64,000 bases of DNA from Margaritifera margaritifera. Lineage: Eukaryota > Mollusca > Bivalvia > Unionida > Margaritiferidae. Shown here piece after piece: positions 59,050-64,000 of the stretch. The stretch is from positions 1,113,501-1,177,500 of the forward strand of contig JAQPZY010001596.1 of the NCBI GenBank assembly GCA_029931535.1, written 5' to 3'. The notes below the pieces were generated by a model. The model was not told where the DNA came from. It ran no database searches and saw only the letters and a program-made list of their open reading frames with translations. The position numbers were made by a program, and so were the translations under genes. The number at the start of each line of letters is the position of its first letter. Positions within the stretch are counted from its first letter, which is position 1.

Positions 59050-59051
<2 letters not shown>

Positions 59052-59125
<74 letters not shown>
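59052..59125. repeat. (TA)n microsatellite
   Basis: About 74 bases of TA with one phase slip near 59083. It abuts the truncated 5' side of Penelope-like copy A. Confidence 0.97.
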
Positions 59126-59129
<4 letters not shown>

Positions 59130-59249
59130 CGTAGGAGCGTTTATTATCAATTGAATACAATGAAAAAAACAAAAATAAAGAAAATTATCGAGATAGTAAC
59201 TTACAATAAATATATACCTAATATAAAGGAAATAAAAAGTCCAAATTCA

Positions 59250-61570
59250 ATTATCATGCCAAACCATACAGGTCAAATGAACTCAAAGAAGCACATAAAC
59301 TTCAAAAACAAGCTATGTATATTTGGATAAATGAGGGAAGACCGAGGGGTAGTCAATGTAATTCTTACAGAGAATATAAAGCTAAGAAGGGAGACTTTAG
59401 AAACCTTCAAAAACTAGCTATGGAAAAATATATGGGGGAGGTATATGAAGAAATTGAAAAAGCACATGAATGCGATGTAAAGCACTTTTGGAAAGTCATC
59501 AATGTTAAGAGAGTGAACAATATAAATTTTTGTCAGGAACTATCAATTAATGGAGTTTGTGTCCGTGATGATGCTTCCATTGAAAATGGCTTTGCCAGAT
59601 ACTACGAAGACATTCAAAAGCCAAATTTTAGCCATAGTTTTGACGTAAACGTTTATGAATTTATAAAGAGAGAATTAAATCGGGCTCTACAAGATGGAGC
59701 AAGCCATGTCGAGGCCTTACAGACCAGTATCAGAGTAAATGAAGTAAAAGAAATCATTAATAGTCTAAAGAAATCATAAGCATCGGGCTATGATCGAATT
59801 TGCAATGAACATTTGATCTATGGCAGCGATTACCTCATAGAGTGCATGACAATTTTATTTACTTAGATGATTGATCAATCTGACATACCTGTAGATTGCA
59901 AAAAAGGGTTACTAATACCACTGTACAAAGGTAACAGAAAATCAAAGAACTCCCTCGAAAGTTACAAGCCTGCTACTTTACTGCCTGTTATCTACAAAGC
60001 TTTTGAGAATATTATTCATGCACGTTTAGTAACTTGGCTCAAAGATATTAATTCTAATATACCCAGTTCACAACAACATGGTTACAAAATGGCTTAGGCT
60101 GCACAACAGCGAGTTTTCGCTGTTGCAATCAGTACAATATAACGTAAACATGGGTTCACGTGTTTTTGCTGCTTTGCTTGATACAAAAAAAGGCATTTGA
60201 TACCGTGTGGCACAAAGGGTTACTTTTCAAATTATTCATGTTGGGAATTACGGGTAAATCCCTTTTGATAATTTTTAACATGTATATAAATTTACAGAGC
60301 AAAGTCCTTGTCAATGGGCAATTTTCGGACTGGTTCTCAATTGGCCAAGGAATGAGACAAGGGGGTGTTTTGTCAACCTTTATGTACACAATATTTATAA
60401 ATGACTTGCTGCTCCAGTTAGAGAATAGTGGATTTGGAACAAAAATTGGATCCTTAGCTGTGGAAAATCCAACCCGAGCTGATGACATTTCACTTTTGAC
60501 TATTTATCCTAGCAATCTACAAAAGCTGTTAGATATAGCATACGCCTACAGTAATAAGTGGCGATTTGAGCTTAGTATCACAAAGTCGTACATTATTATT
60601 TAACAATTATGTCAAAATGAAATGGTATCTTGGGCCGTCAAATTTGCCGGTTACTGACTCTGCAACATATCTGGGACACCGGATTAACTCAAAGCTGACG
60701 TCACACGATGCAATACTCGATGCATGCAAGAAGAGGAAAAATTATTTTCACGGTCTGTTTGGTATTGGCTTTAAATCGAATGGTTTAAATCCTTTGGTTG
60801 CTGCAAATGTGATCAAAAAAGTAATTTTTCCTTCAATGTTTTATCGCAGTGAATTATGGTGTAATATTTCAAAAAGTGACCTCTCTTCATTGGATAAAAC
60901 TCTGAAGTATTTTTCCAAAAATGTACAATGCTTCCCAACACATACAAGATCAGACATCACTCTGGGAATGATAGGATGGACATCCGCGCAGTCCGAAATT
61001 GAAAGAAGAAAATTGATGTTTTTACGCAGATTGTGTTTGACGCCTAATAACGTACATACCTAACGTGTGTTTAACGTTGCGTTATTTCACTTCATTTTGA
61101 GCGGATGCATGTCAAGCTACGGGTTAATTTCAAATCTATATTATACGTTAAAGAAGTTTGACTTGCTTGAGTATCTAACTGATTATTTGCATCATTCCGA
61201 AATTCCAGACAAACAAAATTGGAAAGAGATTGTAAGGCCGGAAATTGCTGGTTTTGAAAATAGCCTCTGTAGAGTTCGCATGTCTAATGAAGCAGAGTTT
61301 GAAGTCTACTTTAACCTGGTTAAGAAACAGGTGATTAATACTTATATTTTAATTATTTATTTTTCCGTGCGAATGCTCGTGGCTAAAGATCACCTGCTTT
61401 TATTAACATAAATCAAAATACATGTCAGTGCTTTACCCGTGATTTCTGCAATGCCGGTGCCACGGTCGTTCTGGACATGTCAGGAAATATTTTAAAAGTA
61501 GTTGAACTAATGTTAACATTCTCTTTGAACAACAGACGGGTTGACAGTTGTAATGCCTGTGGCATCATTG
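59250..61570 (+). mobile_element. 5'-truncated LINE (CR1/Jockey-like) between the Penelope-like copies
   Basis: The + strand carries the region between endonuclease and RT (154 codons from 59315, FWKVINVKRVNN…). Early RT motifs follow (LLIPLYKGNRKSKNSLESYK, from 59910), then AFDTVWHKGLLFKL, GMRQGGVLSTFMYTIFINDL and RADDISLLT with the catalytic ADD (60478-60486). The thumb comes after (SATYLGHRINSKL; VIFPSMFYRSELW), and weak Cys-rich traces near 61430-61560. The endonuclease domain is absent. Stops near 59779, 59865, 60097, 60604 and 61063 show it is dead. It is distinct from the LINE at 28380 (GMRQGGVLST versus GTRQGCVLSS). Confidence 0.85.
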
Positions 61571-61580
61571 TTATTATTGC

Positions 61581-61614
<34 letters not shown>

Positions 61615-61642
61615 GCTATTATTATTATTATTATTATTATTA
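61560..61642. repeat. (ATT)n microsatellite
   Basis: ATT repeats with GCT interruptions directly after the LINE remnant. Confidence 0.93.
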
Positions 61643-62637
<995 letters not shown>

Positions 62638-62978
62638 GTCAAAACTGTTGATTTCAGAAAACCAAAGAATAACTACAAGAGCCACATTCTAAACAAAATC
62701 AACGCAACCACTTCAACTCGACTTGGCATTCAGTCGAGTCCCTCGAGATGCTACTAATTGATTGTGAACCTGGTGTAGGCCGATACAGAACGCACACATA
62801 AGAAACGATACTGGATACTACAAGTGAAAATTCAGGGGGAGTTCGGCCTAAATAATAAAGTCTAATAACATTCTTAATACAATCTTATCACAACTACAGC
62901 CAAGCATCAGTTTATCAGACGTACGCAATTTTTGCGATGATATTTACCCAAGTCAATATTCCTTAACTCTTTACATGT

Positions 62979-63010
62979 ATTATTATTATTATTAGTAGTA
63001 GTAGTAGTAG
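62979..63010. repeat. (ATT)n(AGT)n microsatellite inside copy B
   Basis: Triplet repeat at the site equivalent to 58307-58340 of copy A. Confidence 0.85.
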
Positions 63011-63439
63011 TATTTGAACTCTTGTCTATTATCCCGATAGACCATGCTCTTGACAAACTTCCTTAGTACCTCCATGCTGAACGTTACCGGGATATAATTT
63101 ATATTGTACATTTCGATGATGGCGTTCATTTTTCGGTGCGCATGGTGTCAGTCATTTGTTCCCAGCCTGGAATTAGGTCAAAACACGTTGGTTCTCTGTG
63201 ATATGCACGATAAACACTTCTTTGAAAAACAATTTTCACAATTTTGTTGGGCTGATATCACCATAACATAGATATGTAGTTTACCCGTTTTCAGACCGTT
63301 TGAATGTATTAATTTTGCCTTTTTATATCTTATAGTGTGTATCCTTTGTTTGTTTATTTCCCCGTCATTGAAACATGTACGAGTCAAGCATTTTTCTTGG
63401 CCTTTGTGTTTAGTGTTTGTTTTGTGGATGTAAATTGTT

Positions 63440-63486
63440 TTTTCCCCTGACGAAGAGCTTGTTTAGCTCGAAACGTTGAGAAACTG
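63440..63486 (+). ncRNA. Hammerhead-ribozyme-like motif (copy B)
   Basis: CTGACGA, AGAGC-loop-GCTC, GAAAC, GTT in the same order as copy A. The stem I partner is GAGAA instead of GGGAA, giving one mismatch with TTCCC. Activity not shown. Confidence 0.55.
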
Positions 63487-63506
63487 TTTTGTATTTGCGC
63501 CGTTAT

Positions 63507-64000
63507 CAATTTTGGTGTCATTATATTATAGAGAACAACTCCTCAAAATGAATTGCAGTTCTTGGAGATGGTAACCCCCGACCTCCTTTAAATCTCACCA
63601 GTTATATCCTAACATTATCTTCTGTCATGTTCTACTTGATATTTGCAGATTTGATTTTTCCGCCATCAATTAATAAAGCCTTGGTTTAAACGAAGATATG
63701 TGTTTCAATGGAATGTTATGTTCCCTATGAAATGGGATTATTTATTTGTCAATATTCTTCGTCTTCTTCTTCTTCCCGCGATGATTGCGTGAATTGTATG
63801 AATACATCCTTTTTTCCACGTTTAGAAGCATTTGTGGCGTTTTAATAGCTTGTTCGAAGATACTTTAGAATGATCAGTACTCGCAGAGCTCTCTGTGGTA
63901 CTCCTCGGTTGGTAACAGAATAATCGGCAGATTCATATTTTATCGCAAGACATTGTTTAGAAGTAAAAAAAAGTTGCCCTCTTTTATGTTTTGATCACAT
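63507..64000. other. Right-edge stretch, nothing recognised
   Basis: AT-rich with a TTC run near 63758-63776. No gene supported. Confidence 0.4.

Larger units (their letters stand above)
57829..59051 (-). mobile_element. Penelope-like element, 5'-truncated copy A
   Basis: On the minus strand from 59051: the region before the endonuclease, the GIY-YIG endonuclease (to 58605), then a 770-base 3' untranslated region ending in a hammerhead-like motif and 'TTTGCGCCGTTAT'. The reverse transcriptase is missing. Copy B (62637-63506, + strand) matches along its whole length, including a triplet-repeat patch (58307-58340 here). Both ends lie against (TA)n tracts, as if the element had inserted into a TA microsatellite. 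Confidence 0.8.

Overview
This is AT-rich eukaryotic DNA dominated by decayed transposable elements and simple repeats. I see no bacterial-style operons, CRISPR arrays or rRNA. Several marks point to a mollusc, most likely a bivalve. These are tRNA-headed SINEs with a V/Deu-like middle domain, a DIRS-type element, Penelope-like elements, a dispersed repeat with an AGGCCC..GGGCCT core, an HSPA12-type Hsp70 fragment, and tracts of a degenerate 'ATCAAATATGGCCACC' repeat. The assignment to mollusc is inference.

Layout, left to right. 1-865: broken + strand gene with a Gly-rich hydrophobic segment. 1.0-3.5 kb: microsatellites, a SINE and a dispersed repeat. 3.5-10.8 kb: remains of a large multi-gene element, probably Maverick/Polinton-like. 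Its minus-strand genes include a coiled-coil protein and a second Gly-rich hydrophobic protein; its + strand part ends with the N-terminal region of a family B DNA polymerase. 11-15 kb: tandem repeats, a cluster of TAACGCGTTA palindromes and a second SINE. 15.8-17.9 kb: a pogo/Tigger-type DNA transposon on the minus strand. 18-26 kb: mostly non-coding, with a fold-back element, a small G-rich MITE and a 55-bp satellite.

26.18-37.39 kb holds the only apparently intact host gene. Six + strand exons with GT-AG introns, all in phase, give a 363-residue glutamine-synthetase-like protein. It keeps the family length and fold signatures but has lost several catalytic residues, so it looks like a pseudoenzyme. 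A LINE remnant lies in intron 1.

37.7-41.3 kb: a 26-bp tandem array, then degenerate dispersed repeats. 41.4-46.0 kb: a DIRS-type retrotransposon with gag-like, RT/RNase H and tyrosine-recombinase regions, frameshifted. 46-52 kb: non-coding with dispersed and inverted repeats. 51.9-54.6 kb: a decayed minus-strand reading frame of unknown type between two diverged direct repeats. 56.8-57.6 kb: an HSPA12-like Hsp70 pseudogene on the minus strand. 57.8-63.5 kb: two 5'-truncated Penelope-like elements of one family pointing away from each other, both with a hammerhead-ribozyme-like motif, with a LINE remnant between them.

The most interesting items are the catalytically altered glutamine synthetase paralogue, the decayed polymerase-bearing multi-gene element, the paired Penelope-like copies inserted in or beside (TA)n tracts, and the TAACGCGTTA cluster. 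All identifications come from reading the sequence; no database search was run.
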